NCBI GenBank assembly: GCA_963800325.1
Contig: CAWDAQ010000002.1
Coordinates: 1-64,000 of the forward strand
Reading direction: 5' to 3'
From: CAWDAQ01 sp963800325
Lineage (GTDB): Bacteria; Actinomycetota; Actinomycetes; Actinomycetales; Dermatophilaceae
DNA length: 64,000 nucleotides
The position numbers and the translations under genes are program-made. The notes beneath the pieces are model-generated. The model worked only from the letters and a program-made list of their open reading frames with translations. It was not told the DNA's origin and made no database searches. Shown here one piece after another: positions 25,487 to 34,851 of the stretch (position 1 is its first letter; every line of letters starts with the position of its first letter).

Positions 25487-26323
25487 TCAGCGCAGGGCGG
25501 CGAGGAACTCCAGCAGCGTCCGGGTGAACTCCTCGGCGTGGCTGGTGTTGATGCCGTGCGGGCCGCCCTCGACGACGTGGAGGCGGCTGCCCTCGATGTC
25601 GTGGTGGGTCCGGCTCCCGCTCGCCTCGAACGGGACGATGCCGTCCGCGTCGCCGTGGATGACGAGCGTCGGCACGGTGACCCGGCTGATGTCGTTGCGG
25701 AAGTCCCCGCGGGAGAACGAGCCGATGCACTCCAGCGCCGCGGTCTGGTCGGACTGGAGGCAGAGCTCGACCGCGGCCCTGCGCTGGGCCTCGGTCACCG
25801 CGAGCGTGTCCCCGGCGGAGAAGAACTGGCGGGTGAAGCCGTCGAAGAACTCCTCGCGGCCCGCGCGCAGCCCGTCCTGCATCTCGCCGATGGCGTCGTC
25901 GTCGAGCGGGCCCTCGGGGTTGTCCGCCTTGGCGTACAGGCACGGCGGGACGGCGGCGGCGAACACGAGGCCGGCCACCCGGTCCTCGCCGAACCGGCCG
26001 ACGTACCGGGCGACCTCGCCGCCGCCCATGGAGAACCCGACGAGCACCGCGCCCTGCAGGTCGAGGCCGGTGACGAGGGCCCGCAGGTCCCCGGCGAGGG
26101 TGTTGTAGTCGTACCCGTCGGTCGGCTTCGTCGAGTGCCCGAAGCCGCGGCGGTCGTAGGTGACCACCCGGTACCCGGCGTCGACGAGGGCGGGCACCTG
26201 GGCCGACCACGCCTCCCCGCTCAGCGGCCAGCCGTGCACGAGCACGACCGGACGTCCGCGGCCGCCGGTGTCCTCGTAGTGGAGCTCGACGGGTGAGTCG
26301 CTGGACACGGTGAACGTCGGCAT
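25487..26323 (-). CDS. alpha/beta hydrolase, non-haem chloroperoxidase/esterase type
   Basis: 278 aa. The fold opens with GRPVVLVHGWPLSGEAW (oxyanion region). Nucleophile Ser is in VGFSMGGGE, catalytic Asp in IHGDADGIVP and His in GGPHGINTSHAEEF. This arrangement is that of bacterial non-haem chloroperoxidases, which act as esterases or perhydrolases. No signal peptide, so cytosolic. ATG at 26323 follows GGAAGG. Physiological substrate unknown. Confidence 0.9.
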   Translation of the reverse strand: MPTFTVSSDSPVELHYEDTGGRGRPVVLVHGWPLSGEAWSAQVPALVDAGYRVVTYDRRGFGHSTKPTDGYDYNTLAGDLRALVTGLDLQGAVLVGFSMGGGEVARYVGRFGEDRVAGLVFAAAVPPCLYAKADNPEGPLDDDAIGEMQDGLRAGREEFFDGFTRQFFSAGDTLAVTEAQRRAAVELCLQSDQTAALECIGSFSRGDFRNDISRVTVPTLVIHGDADGIVPFEASGSRTHHDIEGSRLHVVEGGPHGINTSHAEEFTRTLLEFLAALR

Positions 26324-26407
26324 GTGGCGGCCTTCCGGTGGGGGACGGGGTGGTTCGACCCTAACCGCCGCCGGGGACGGGGTGAAGTGCCCGCCGGCCT
26401 CGCCGGG

Positions 26408-27205
26408 TCAGCGGAGGGAGCGGCTCGCCCACGGGTGGACGTCGCCGAAGCCGAGCCGGCGGTACAGCCCGCCGGCGGCGGGGTTGTCGGCGTACACCCC
26501 GAGGGTCGCGGCCCCGGCGGCGGCGACGGCGTCGGTGGCGAGCCGCGCGGTGACCGCCCGCCCGTGCCCCCGGCGCCGGGCGGCCCGGGCGACGGTGATC
26601 CCCGTGAGGACCTGCGCCGAGGCCGTCGGCCCGGGCTCGCGGCAGCCGCACGCGAGCAGCGTCCCGTCGCCGGCGCGGACCCCGACCCACGCCTGGCCGG
26701 GGGAGCGCCACGGCCGGGCGTCGGTGCGGGTGTTGCCGTCCTCGAGCAGCGCCCGCACCTCGGCCTCGTCCTCCGGGCCGAGCGGCACCGTCGGCACCGC
26801 CGGCAGCGGCAGCGACGCCACCTCGCCGCGCGGCGGGGGGTCCGGAGCCGGGGGAGGCGTCGTGGTGACCATCCACTCCCAGTCGCCGCCCGGGCCGAGT
26901 GGCACCGCCGACGCGGCCGCCTCGAGGGCCTCCGGGGGCACCGACACCCCGCGCAGGCCCGGGGAGCCCCCGGGTCCCCAGAGCCGGGCGGTGGCGTGGC
27001 GCAGCAGCCGGGCGACCTCGTCGGGCGGGCCGAGGAGGAACAGCCGGGCCCCGCGCAGCCTCGTCACCCGGGTCGCGGCGACCGCGTCCCCGTTGGCGAA
27101 GGCGGGGCCGGGAAGGGGGTCGGGCAGCTCGTGGGCGAGGAAGGCGTCGTCGCCGCTCGCGGCGAGCAGGTCGCTCCGGGAGTGCAGCCGGCGGGGCCCG
27201 GTCAC
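26408..27205 (-). CDS. GNAT-family N-acetyltransferase
   Basis: 265 aa from GTG 27205. The C-terminal 110 residues form a GNAT domain with the acetyl-CoA loop ARRRGHGRAVTARL and the closing NPAAGGLYRRLGF. The N-terminal ~140 residues look like a degenerate second GNAT-like half (about residues 45-120). A longer form from GTG 27280 is open but would leave only two bases to the divergent rarA start, so I prefer 27205. Acceptor unknown. Confidence 0.82.
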   Translation of the reverse strand: MTGPRRLHSRSDLLAASGDDAFLAHELPDPLPGPAFANGDAVAATRVTRLRGARLFLLGPPDEVARLLRHATARLWGPGGSPGLRGVSVPPEALEAAASAVPLGPGGDWEWMVTTTPPPAPDPPPRGEVASLPLPAVPTVPLGPEDEAEVRALLEDGNTRTDARPWRSPGQAWVGVRAGDGTLLACGCREPGPTASAQVLTGITVARAARRRGHGRAVTARLATDAVAAAGAATLGVYADNPAAGGLYRRLGFGDVHPWASRSLR

Positions 27206-27269
27206 CGCGGGCGCCCCACGGCGGGCCCACCGCGGTCGCGGGGTCGTGTCGCCGGGCGGGTCACCCGGA

Positions 27270-27275
27270 TAGCCT
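27270..27275 (+). promoter_or_regulatory. probable -10 for leaderless rarA mRNA
   Basis: TAGCCT lies seven bases before GTG 27283, with no ribosome site between. The 77-base gap to the divergent GNAT gene must hold both promoters. Confidence 0.4.
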
Positions 27276-27282
27276 GCCACCC

Positions 27283-28743
27283 GTGCCCCCCACTGCCGAC
27301 GACGACCTCTTCAGCGCCGCCGCGGACGCCGGTGGCCCCGGCGGCCCGCCGCGGCCCGCACGGAGCGCCGCCCCGTCCGGCGGGGCGCCCGGGCCCGAGG
27401 AGGCCTCCCTCCCACCGCTCGCGGTGCGGATGCGGCCCCGCACCCTGGCGGAGGTCCGCGGCCAGGGCCAGGTCCTCGGCCCCGGCAGCCCGCTGCGCCG
27501 GCTCGTCGAGGGCCACGGCGGGGCCGCGGGTCCGCTGTCCGCGATCATCTGGGGCCCGCCGGGCACCGGGAAGACGACGCTCGCCCACCTCGTCGCGAAC
27601 GCCGCCGAGCGCGAGTTCGTCGAGCTGTCGGCGGTGACCGCCGGGGTCAAGGACGTCCGCTCGGTGATGGACGCCGCCACCCGGACCCGGACGATGTACG
27701 GCCGGCAGACCGTGCTGTTCCTCGACGAGATCCACCGGTTCACCAAGGCCCAGCAGGACGCGCTCCTGCCCGGGGTGGAGAACCGGCAGGTCATCCTCGT
27801 GGCCGCGACGACCGAGAACCCGTCGTTCTCGGTCATCGCGCCGCTGCTGTCCCGCTCGATGCTCGTCACCCTCGCCCCGCTCGGCGACGAGGAGGTCGCC
27901 GACGTCGTCCGGGCCGCGCTCGTCGAGGAGCGCGGGCTCGACGGCGGGTTCGCCCTCGACGACGACGCCCTCGACCACCTCGTCCGGGTCGCCGGCGGCG
28001 ACGCCCGCCGCGCCCTCACCTCGCTCGAGGCGGCCGCCGGCGTCGCGCTCGACGAGGAGCCCCCCGGCTCCCGGCGCGAGGGAGGCTGCCCCGTCACCGC
28101 GGCGCACGTGGAGCGGGCGGTCGCGCACGCCCTCGTCCGGTACGACCGGACCGGCGACCAGCACTACGACGTCGCGTCCGCGCTCATCAAGTCGATGCGC
28201 GGCTCGGACGTCGACGCCGCGCTGCACTACCTCGCCCGCATGCTCGAGGCCGGCGAGGACCCCCGGTTCGTCGCCCGGCGGATCGTCATCGCCGCGAGCG
28301 AGGACGTCGGCATGGCCGACCCGACCGCGCTGCAGACCGCCGTCGCCGCCATGCACGCCGTCGCGCAGATCGGCATGCCCGAGGCCCGGATCGTGCTCGC
28401 CCAGGCGGTGGTGCACTCCGCGCTGGCACCGAAGTCCAACGCCGCCTACACCGGCATCAACGAGGCGATCGCCGACGTGCGGGCCGGCCGGGGCGGGCCG
28501 GTCCCGCCGCACCTGCGCGGCACCGGGTACGCCGGGGCGTCCCGGCTCGGCCACGGCGAGGGGTACCGCTACGCCCACGACGAGCCGGAGGGCGTCGCCC
28601 GCCAGCAGTACCTGCCCGACGACCTCGAGGGCCGAACCGACTACTACCGCCCCACCGGCCGCGGGTTCGAGGAGCGGCTCCGCCCCCGGTGGGAGTGGCT
28701 GCGCGGCCGGGTCCGGGGCGGGGGCGACGCGCCCACGCCGTAG
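27283..28743 (+). CDS. rarA: replication-associated recombination protein RarA (MgsA) AAA+ ATPase
   Basis: 486 aa. Walker A is in GPPGTGKTTLAHL (about residues 90-102), Walker B in VLFLDEIHRF, sensor 1 in ATTENPSF. The C-terminal tetramerisation/lid region has YDVASALIKSMRGSD and APKSNAAYTGINEA. It acts at stalled replication forks, related to clamp loader subunits and WRNIP1. The GTG at 27283 starts a Pro/Gly-rich leader of about 40 residues before the core. Same order relative to alaS as in other actinobacteria. Confidence 0.95.
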   Translation: MPPTADDDLFSAAADAGGPGGPPRPARSAAPSGGAPGPEEASLPPLAVRMRPRTLAEVRGQGQVLGPGSPLRRLVEGHGGAAGPLSAIIWGPPGTGKTTLAHLVANAAEREFVELSAVTAGVKDVRSVMDAATRTRTMYGRQTVLFLDEIHRFTKAQQDALLPGVENRQVILVAATTENPSFSVIAPLLSRSMLVTLAPLGDEEVADVVRAALVEERGLDGGFALDDDALDHLVRVAGGDARRALTSLEAAAGVALDEEPPGSRREGGCPVTAAHVERAVAHALVRYDRTGDQHYDVASALIKSMRGSDVDAALHYLARMLEAGEDPRFVARRIVIAASEDVGMADPTALQTAVAAMHAVAQIGMPEARIVLAQAVVHSALAPKSNAAYTGINEAIADVRAGRGGPVPPHLRGTGYAGASRLGHGEGYRYAHDEPEGVARQQYLPDDLEGRTDYYRPTGRGFEERLRPRWEWLRGRVRGGGDAPTP

Positions 28744-28857
28744 CCCCCGGGCCGACGGACCCGACCCGCCGCCTCCGCGGGGCACGTCGGGCGCTCCGGG
28801 GGCGGGCCCGGGGACCGCGGGCGCGGACCGGCTCGGCGCCCGCCCCCGTCCGCCACG

Positions 28858-28863
28858 TACGAT
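28858..28863 (+). promoter_or_regulatory. probable -10 for alaS
   Basis: TACGAT in the 161-base gap between rarA and alaS; the start site would fall near 28870, giving a leader of about 35 bases. GCGAAGGACCCC precedes the ATG as ribosome site. Confidence 0.4.
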
Positions 28864-28904
28864 TCACGGTGCCGCCCGGCACGAGACACGACGCGAAGGA
28901 CCCC

Positions 28905-31589
28905 ATGGAGACCGCTGAGATCAGGCGCCGTTGGCTCGCCTTCTTCGAGGGCAGGGGCCACACGGTGATCCCCTCCGCCCCGCTCATCCACGACGACCCG
29001 AACCTGCTGTTCGTCAACGCCGGGATGGTGCCGTTCAAGCCGTACTTCCTCGGCCAGGAGCGCGCGCCGTGGAAGCGGGCGACCTCGGTGCAGAAGTGCG
29101 TGCGCACCGGGGACATCGACGAGGTCGGCAAGACCTCGCGGCACGGGACGTTCTTCCAGATGAACGGGAACTTCTCGTTCGGGGACTACTTCAAGCAGGG
29201 CGCCGTCGAGCTGGCCTGGGAGCTCGTCACCACCCCCGTCGAGGGCGGCGGGTTCGGGCTCGACCCCGACCGGCTCTGGCCGACCGTCTACGAGGACGAC
29301 GACGAGGCCTGGGACATCTGGCACCGGGGCATCGGCGTGCCCGCGGACCGGATCACCCGCCGCGGCCGGATCGACAACTACTGGAACATGGGCGTGCCCG
29401 GCCCGGGCGGCCCGTGCAGCGAGATCTTCTACGACCGCGGTCCCGACTACGGCCCCGAGGGCGGCCCGTCGGTCGACGAGGACCGCTACCTCGAGTTCTG
29501 GAACCTCGTGTTCATGCAGGACGTGCTCTCGCAGGTCCGCAGCAAGGGCGACTTCGACATCTCCGGCGAGCTGCCGCAGAAGAACATCGACACCGGCATG
29601 GGCCTGGAGCGGATGGCGTGCCTGCTCCAGGGCGTCGACAACATGTACGAGATCGACGAGGTCGCGCCGGTCCTGCAGACGGCGGCCGAGATGTCCGGCC
29701 GGGTCTACGGTGCCCGGTCCAGTCACGCCGCCGGCTCCTCCCACCCCGACGACGTCCGCCTCCGGGTCGTCGCCGACCACGTCCGCTCCTCGCTCATGCT
29801 CATCGGGGACGGGGTCACCCCGGGCAACGAGGGCCGTGGCTACGTGCTCCGTCGCATGCTGCGCCGCGCGGTGCGCTCGATGCGCCTGCTCGGGGTCGAG
29901 GAGCCGAGCCTGCCGCACCTGCTGCCGGTCTCGCTGGAACGGATGAAGCAGTCCTACCCCGAGCTCGAGCACGGCTTCGACCGGATCAGCCAGATCGCCT
30001 ACGCCGAGGAGGAGACCTTCCGGCGCACCCTCGCCCAGGGGACGACGATCCTCGACACGGCGGTGACGCGGACCAAGGACGCCGGCGGGAGCACCCTCAG
30101 CGGCGACGAGGCGTTCGCCCTCCACGACACCTACGGGTTCCCCATCGACCTCACCCTCGAGATGGCCTCCGAGCAGGGGCTCGCCGTCGACCGGGACGCG
30201 TTCGCCCGGCTCATGGACGAGCAGCGCCAGCGGGCCAAGGCCGACGCCCGGGCGAAGAAGTCCGGGCACGCCACCGGAGAGGTGTGGCGCGAGCTGCGCG
30301 ACGTCGGGGCCACCGAGTGGCTCGCCTACCAGACCCTGAGCAGCGAGGCCGAGGTCGTCGGCCTCGTCCAGGACGGCCGGCGGGTCCCCGAGCTCGAGCC
30401 CGGCCAGCAGGGCCAGGTCGTCCTCAGCCGGACCCCGTTCTACGCCGAGTCCGGTGGCCAGTCCGCCGACGCCGGCGTCATCACCGCCGACGGCGCCTAC
30501 CTCAAGGTCGTCGACGTCCAACGGCCCGTCAAGGGGCTGGTGGCCCACACCGTCGAGGTCGTCCACGGCCCGGTGCGGGCCGGCTCCGGCGTGCTCGCCG
30601 AGGTCGACCCCGACTGGCGGCTCGAGGCCTGCCAGGCCCACTCCGGCACCCACGTCGTCCACGCCGCGCTCCGGCAGGTCCTCGGCCCGTCGGCGCTGCA
30701 GTCCGGGTCCTTCAACAAGCCCGGCTACCTCCGGCTCGACTTCGCGTGGAACCAGTCGCTCTCGCCCGAGACGCGCAGCGAGATCGAGGAGGTCGCCAAC
30801 CTCGCCGTCCGCTCCGACCTGCCGGTCTCGGCGGCGCACATGACGCTGCCCGAGGCCCGGGAGATCGGGGCGCTCGCCCTGTTCGGCGAGACCTACGACG
30901 AGCAGGTCCGGGTCGTCGAGATCGGCGGTCCCTGGTCGCGTGAGCTCTGCGGCGGCACCCACGTCCAGCACTCCTCCCAGGTGGGCGCGCTCACCCTGAC
31001 CGGCGAGTCGTCCGTCGGGTCGGGCGTGCGCCGCATCGAGGCCTTCGTCGGGATGGAGGCGCTGCGCCACCTCGCCCGGGAGCGGGCCCTCGTCGCGGGG
31101 CTCGCGCAGATGGTCAAGGTGCCCGAGTCCGAGCTGCCCGGCCGCATCGAGGACCTGCTCACCCGGGTCCGGGAGAGCGAGAAGGAGCTCGAGCGGCTGC
31201 GGCGGGCGCAGACCGTCGCCGCGGCCGGGTCGCTCACCGACACCGCCCGCGACGTGGGCGGGGTGACGTTCGTCGGTCACGACGCCGGGGACGCCACGGC
31301 CGACGACGTGCGCACCCTCGCGCTCGACGTCCGCGGTCGGCTCGGCGCCGAGCGCCCGGTCGTCGTCGCCGTCACGGGCAAGGCCAAGGGTCGCCCGCTC
31401 GTCGTCGTCGCGACGAACGAGCCCGCTCGCGGGGCGGGCCTGCGGGCCGGTGACCTCGTCCGGGCCGCGGCCTCCGTCCTCGGAGGCGGCGGGGGCGGGA
31501 AGGACGACGTCGCCCAGGGCGGCGGGACGGACCCGGCCAAGGTGCCCGAGGCCCTCGCCGCGGTCGAGGCCGCGGTCGCCGGCGGCTGA
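28905..31589 (+). CDS. alaS: alanyl-tRNA synthetase
   Basis: 894 aa. The N-terminal class II catalytic domain has NAGMVPFKPYFLG and RHGTFFQMNGNFSFGDYFK. The tRNA recognition domain includes GRGYVLRRMLRRAVR. The editing domain has HSGTHVVHAAL (HxxxH) and CGGTHVQHSSQVG (CxxxH), which bind zinc and hydrolyse mischarged Ser- or Gly-tRNA. The C-terminal C-Ala domain follows from about residue 740. Full length and complete. It is first gene of the run alaS-ruvX-mltG-aroE-pilD. Confidence 0.97.
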   Translation: METAEIRRRWLAFFEGRGHTVIPSAPLIHDDPNLLFVNAGMVPFKPYFLGQERAPWKRATSVQKCVRTGDIDEVGKTSRHGTFFQMNGNFSFGDYFKQGAVELAWELVTTPVEGGGFGLDPDRLWPTVYEDDDEAWDIWHRGIGVPADRITRRGRIDNYWNMGVPGPGGPCSEIFYDRGPDYGPEGGPSVDEDRYLEFWNLVFMQDVLSQVRSKGDFDISGELPQKNIDTGMGLERMACLLQGVDNMYEIDEVAPVLQTAAEMSGRVYGARSSHAAGSSHPDDVRLRVVADHVRSSLMLIGDGVTPGNEGRGYVLRRMLRRAVRSMRLLGVEEPSLPHLLPVSLERMKQSYPELEHGFDRISQIAYAEEETFRRTLAQGTTILDTAVTRTKDAGGSTLSGDEAFALHDTYGFPIDLTLEMASEQGLAVDRDAFARLMDEQRQRAKADARAKKSGHATGEVWRELRDVGATEWLAYQTLSSEAEVVGLVQDGRRVPELEPGQQGQVVLSRTPFYAESGGQSADAGVITADGAYLKVVDVQRPVKGLVAHTVEVVHGPVRAGSGVLAEVDPDWRLEACQAHSGTHVVHAALRQVLGPSALQSGSFNKPGYLRLDFAWNQSLSPETRSEIEEVANLAVRSDLPVSAAHMTLPEAREIGALALFGETYDEQVRVVEIGGPWSRELCGGTHVQHSSQVGALTLTGESSVGSGVRRIEAFVGMEALRHLARERALVAGLAQMVKVPESELPGRIEDLLTRVRESEKELERLRRAQTVAAAGSLTDTARDVGGVTFVGHDAGDATADDVRTLALDVRGRLGAERPVVVAVTGKAKGRPLVVVATNEPARGAGLRAGDLVRAAASVLGGGGGGKDDVAQGGGTDPAKVPEALAAVEAAVAGG

Positions 31590-31590
31590 G

Positions 31591-32133
31591 GTGCGCGGGA
31601 GCGGCCCCGACCCCGCCGGCGCGGAGGGTCCGGGGGGCATCCGGCGCGGGGTACGGGTCGGCGTCGACGTCGGCAGCGTCCGGGTCGGCCTCGCCACGAG
31701 CGACCCGGACGGGGTGCTCGCCACGCCGCTGCGCACCCTCGCCCGCGACGAGGCCGGCGGCGCCGACCTCGGCGAGATCGCCCGCGTCGTCGCCGACACC
31801 GGTGCGCTCGAGGTCGTCGTCGGCCTGCCGATGTCGCTCTCGGGCGGCGAGGGTCCCGCGGCGCGGGCCGCACGCGACTATGCTCGGGACCTCGCCGTCC
31901 GGCTCGCCCCCGTGCCGGTTCGGCTGCAGGACGAGCGGCTCACCACCGTCGACGCCCACCGTGGCCTCGCGGAGAGCGGGGTGGTGGGGCGGCGCCGGAG
32001 GCAGGTCGTCGACCAGGCAGCGGCCGTTCTCATCCTGCAGGCGGCGCTCGACGCGGAGCGCCGCAGCGGCCGGCCCCCCGGGACCCGGGTCCGGGCCGGA
32101 AGACCGAAGCGAGCGAAGGGCACGGACCGATGA
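31591..32133 (+). CDS. ruvX: RuvX/YqgF Holliday-junction resolvase-like RNase H-fold nuclease
   Basis: 180 aa. The RNase H-like core has GVDVGSVRVGLATSD (first catalytic Asp), VVVGLPMSLSG and DERLTTVDAHR, with a final Asp in VDQAAAVLILQAAL. In E. coli YqgF processes pre-16S rRNA. The GTG at 31591 is the first base after the alaS stop plus one. The C-terminus is basic. It overlaps mltG through ATGA. Confidence 0.93.
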   Translation: MRGSGPDPAGAEGPGGIRRGVRVGVDVGSVRVGLATSDPDGVLATPLRTLARDEAGGADLGEIARVVADTGALEVVVGLPMSLSGGEGPAARAARDYARDLAVRLAPVPVRLQDERLTTVDAHRGLAESGVVGRRRRQVVDQAAAVLILQAALDAERRSGRPPGTRVRAGRPKRAKGTDR

Positions 32134-33275
32134 CCGAACAGCACCTCGAGGACGAGGTCTTCGGGCACCCGCGCCAGCACGGCCGGGGCCGCGGCGACGG
32201 TCCCCGCCGTCCCCGGCGGCACCGCCGCTGGATCGCGTTGCTCGTGGGCCTCGTCGTCGTCGCCGCCGGAGGCGCGCTCGCCTTCACCGTCGTCCAGCCC
32301 GTCGTCGCCTCGCTGACCGAGCCGAACGACTTCCCCGGCCCGGGCACCGGCGAGGTCGAGGTCGTCGTCGAGTCCGGCGACTCCGGCCGCGCGATCGCCG
32401 AGGCCCTCGCCGACGCCGGGGTCGTCAAGACCACCGACGCCTTCATCGGCGCCGTCAACGACGACCCGAGCAGCGCCGCCGGGATCCAGCCGGGCGCCTA
32501 CACCCTCCGACGGCACATGAGCGCCGGGGGTGCGCTCGCGATCCTCGCCGACCCGGACAACGCCTCCCTCCCGCGGGTCACCGTCCCCGAGGGGCTGTGG
32601 GCCACCGAGATCTACCAGCGGCTCTCCGAGGGCACCGACACCCCGGTCAAGGCCTACGAGAAGGCGGCGAGGAAGCCCGCCTCCCTCGGCCTGCCGCCGC
32701 AGGCCCACGGCCGGCTCGAGGGCTACCTGTTCCCCGCGACCTACGACTTCCCCGTCAACTCCTCGGCGGCCGAGCAGCTGCGGATGATGGTCCACCACGC
32801 CCTCGACCAGCTCGACGCGGCCGGGGTGGAGCCGGGCCAGATGGAGCGCACCCTCACCGTCGCCTCGATCATCGAGGGCGAGGTCAACGGCGACGCGGAC
32901 CGGGCGAAGGTCGCCCGGGTCATCGAGAACCGGCTGCACCACTCCGGCGCCCCGAACTACGGCCTGCTCCAGATGGACTCCACCGTCCACTACGCGGTCC
33001 ACGAGCGCGGCCGGGCGGGCACCACGGACGCGGACCGGAAGACGAAGAGCCCGTACAACACCTACCTGCACGAGGGCCTGCCGCCCGGGCCGATCAACAA
33101 CCCGGGGGAGAAGTCGATCGAGGCCGCGGCGCACCCGGCGAAGGGACCGTGGTTGTACTTCGTCACGGTCAACCCGAACACCGGGGAGACGAGGTTCTCC
33201 TCGACCCTGAAGGAGCACCGCGCGAACGTCGCCGAGTTCAACCAGTGGTGCCGCCGGCACGACGGGTCGTGCTGA
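32130..33275 (+). CDS. mltG: endolytic transglycosylase MltG
   Basis: 381 aa. A basic cytosolic tail (His/Arg-rich, residues 10-33) precedes one membrane helix (about 34-56). A LysM-like part follows, then the YceG catalytic domain. Catalytic Glu249 lies in TVASIIEGEV; the family also shows RLEGYLFPATY, NRL, LLQMDSTVHYA, SPYNTY and LPPGPINNPG. It cleaves nascent peptidoglycan strands outside the membrane and sets glycan length. ATGA overlap with ruvX; the aroE start lies inside its last codons. Confidence 0.95.
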   Translation: MTEQHLEDEVFGHPRQHGRGRGDGPRRPRRHRRWIALLVGLVVVAAGGALAFTVVQPVVASLTEPNDFPGPGTGEVEVVVESGDSGRAIAEALADAGVVKTTDAFIGAVNDDPSSAAGIQPGAYTLRRHMSAGGALAILADPDNASLPRVTVPEGLWATEIYQRLSEGTDTPVKAYEKAARKPASLGLPPQAHGRLEGYLFPATYDFPVNSSAAEQLRMMVHHALDQLDAAGVEPGQMERTLTVASIIEGEVNGDADRAKVARVIENRLHHSGAPNYGLLQMDSTVHYAVHERGRAGTTDADRKTKSPYNTYLHEGLPPGPINNPGEKSIEAAAHPAKGPWLYFVTVNPNTGETRFSSTLKEHRANVAEFNQWCRRHDGSC

Positions 33276-34132
33276 CCGCCGCCGTCCTCGGCTCACCGGT
33301 CGAGCACTCGCTGTCCCCGGTGCTCCACCGCGCCGGGTACGCCGCCGCCGGGCTCACCGGGTGGCGGTACGAGGTCCACGAGCTCGCGGCCCCCGACCTG
33401 CCCGGCTTCGTCGCCGGCCTCGACGACGGCTGGCGCGGGCTCAGCCTGACGATGCCGCTGAAGGAGGCCGCGCTCGAGGTCGCCGACCGCCGCTCCGAGG
33501 TCGCCGTCCGCGCCGGCGCCGCGAACACGCTCGTCCGTGCCCCGGGCGGCTGGGCCGCGGACAACACCGACGTCGAGGGCCTCGTCCGCGCCCTCGCGGG
33601 CGTCCGGGAGCGGGTGCTCCCCGGCCCGGTGACCCTGCTCGGCTCGGGCGCCACGGCGCGCTCGGCCGTGCTCGCCCTCGCCGGGCTCGGCGTCACCGAG
33701 CTCGTCGTCGCCGCCCGGAACGCCGCGACCGCCCAGCGGCTGACGGCGCTGTTCGGCTCGCTCGTCCCCGGCGCCGCGACGTCCCGGGTGCCGCTCGCGG
33801 ACTGGGCCGGCGAGCCCGCCCGGCTCGTCGTGTCGACGCTGCCGCCGTCCGGCGCGCTCGCGGCCGCCGAGGCGGCCGGTCGGCCCGCGATGCGCCCGTG
33901 GGGCGGCGGCCCCGTGCCGGTGCTGCTCGACGTCGTCTACGCCGACTGGCCCACCCCGCTCGCCCGGCTCGTGACCGCCGCCGGCGGTCCCGTCGTCAGC
34001 GGCCTCGAGATGCTCGTCCACCAGGCCGCCGCGCAGTTCGAGCTGTTCACGGGGGTGGTCCCGGCTCCGGTCGGGGCGATGCTCGCCGCCGGACGCGAGG
34101 CGCTCGCCGCTCGGGCCCGCGGGCAGGGATGA
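33269..34132 (+). CDS. aroE: shikimate dehydrogenase
   Basis: 287 aa. The substrate site is SPVEHSLSPVLHR, catalytic Lys is in LTMPLKEAAL, and Asp in ADNTDVEGLV. The nucleotide-binding loop is LLGSGATARSAV, and the C-terminal SGLEMLVHQAAAQFELFTG is family-typical. It reduces 3-dehydroshikimate to shikimate with NADPH. The GTG at 33269 overlaps the mltG end by seven bases. Confidence 0.95.
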   Translation: MLTAAVLGSPVEHSLSPVLHRAGYAAAGLTGWRYEVHELAAPDLPGFVAGLDDGWRGLSLTMPLKEAALEVADRRSEVAVRAGAANTLVRAPGGWAADNTDVEGLVRALAGVRERVLPGPVTLLGSGATARSAVLALAGLGVTELVVAARNAATAQRLTALFGSLVPGAATSRVPLADWAGEPARLVVSTLPPSGALAAAEAAGRPAMRPWGGGPVPVLLDVVYADWPTPLARLVTAAGGPVVSGLEMLVHQAAAQFELFTGVVPAPVGAMLAAGREALAARARGQG

Positions 34133-34827
34133 GCCCGCTGACCGGCCTCGCCCCGCTCGCGGTGGGCGCCGCGGCGCTCGGCGGCGCCGTGGTCGGGACG
34201 GCGACCGCGGGACGCCTGCGGACGGGCGGGTACCGGCTCGAGGACGAGACCGGCCCGCTGCCGCGCCCCTGGTGGTGGCCCGCCCCCGCCCTCGCGGCCG
34301 CGTGGGGCTGGTCGACGTGGCTGCTCGCCACCGCCGGTGCCCCGGCGGCCGCGCTGCCCCCGCTGCTGCTGCTGGGCTGGCTCGCCGTCGCGCTCGCGTG
34401 GACCGACCTGGACGTCCACCGCCTCCCCGACGGCCTGGTCTACCCCGCCTACCCCGCGACCGCGGCGCTGCTGCTGCTCGCGACCGCGGCCGACCCCGAC
34501 GCCGGGCACCTCTGGGCGCTCTACGGCGGTGCCGGCATGCTGCTCGCCTACGGGCTGGTCGCCGTCGCCGTGCCGCCGTGGATGGGCCTGGGGGACGTCA
34601 AGGTCGCCGGACTCGTCGGGCTCGTGCTCGGCTGGTGGGGTCCGGGCACGCTCCTGCTCGGGGTGGTCGCGAGCATCCTCCTCGGTGGGCTACAGGCCGC
34701 CGCCGTCCTCGTCAGCCGCCGCGGCACCCGCCACTCCGAGATCGCCTACGGCCCGGCGCTGCTCGTCGGCGGCCTGCTCGCCGCCGGCAGCGGCTTCCAG
34801 ATCGTGACCGCCGCGACGGGGGGCTGA
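34129..34827 (+). CDS. type IV prepilin peptidase (A24) without methylase domain
   Basis: 232 aa, about seven hydrophobic segments. The two catalytic aspartates are in AWTDLDVHRLPD and GLGDVKVAGLVG (the GxGD motif). The N-terminal zinc/methyltransferase domain of PilD is absent, so it should cut prepilin-like leaders but not methylate them. It lies between aroE and aroC as in M. tuberculosis (Rv2551c). No prepilin or pilus motor gene is in the window; partners must be elsewhere. ATGA overlap with aroE. Confidence 0.9.
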   Translation: MSPLTGLAPLAVGAAALGGAVVGTATAGRLRTGGYRLEDETGPLPRPWWWPAPALAAAWGWSTWLLATAGAPAAALPPLLLLGWLAVALAWTDLDVHRLPDGLVYPAYPATAALLLLATAADPDAGHLWALYGGAGMLLAYGLVAVAVPPWMGLGDVKVAGLVGLVLGWWGPGTLLLGVVASILLGGLQAAAVLVSRRGTRHSEIAYGPALLVGGLLAAGSGFQIVTAATGG

Positions 34828-34838
34828 GGGCCGCGTGG

Positions 34839-34844
34839 CAGGAT
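34839..34844 (+). promoter_or_regulatory. possible -10 for leaderless aroC mRNA
   Basis: CAGGAT ends seven bases before ATG 34852 in the 24-base gap after the peptidase gene. Same CAnnnT-N7-ATG layout as steA and the Crp-family gene. Confidence 0.35.
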
Positions 34845-34851
34845 CGGCGGC

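Noticed and set aside
27206..27280. longer GNAT start at GTG 27280
   Set aside because: It would leave two bases to the divergent rarA start and adds only Pro/Arg-rich residues without family support.
28644..31799. 1051-codon open frame antisense to alaS
   Set aside because: Same artefact; the sense strand encodes complete AlaRS and the antisense peptide has no recognisable domain.
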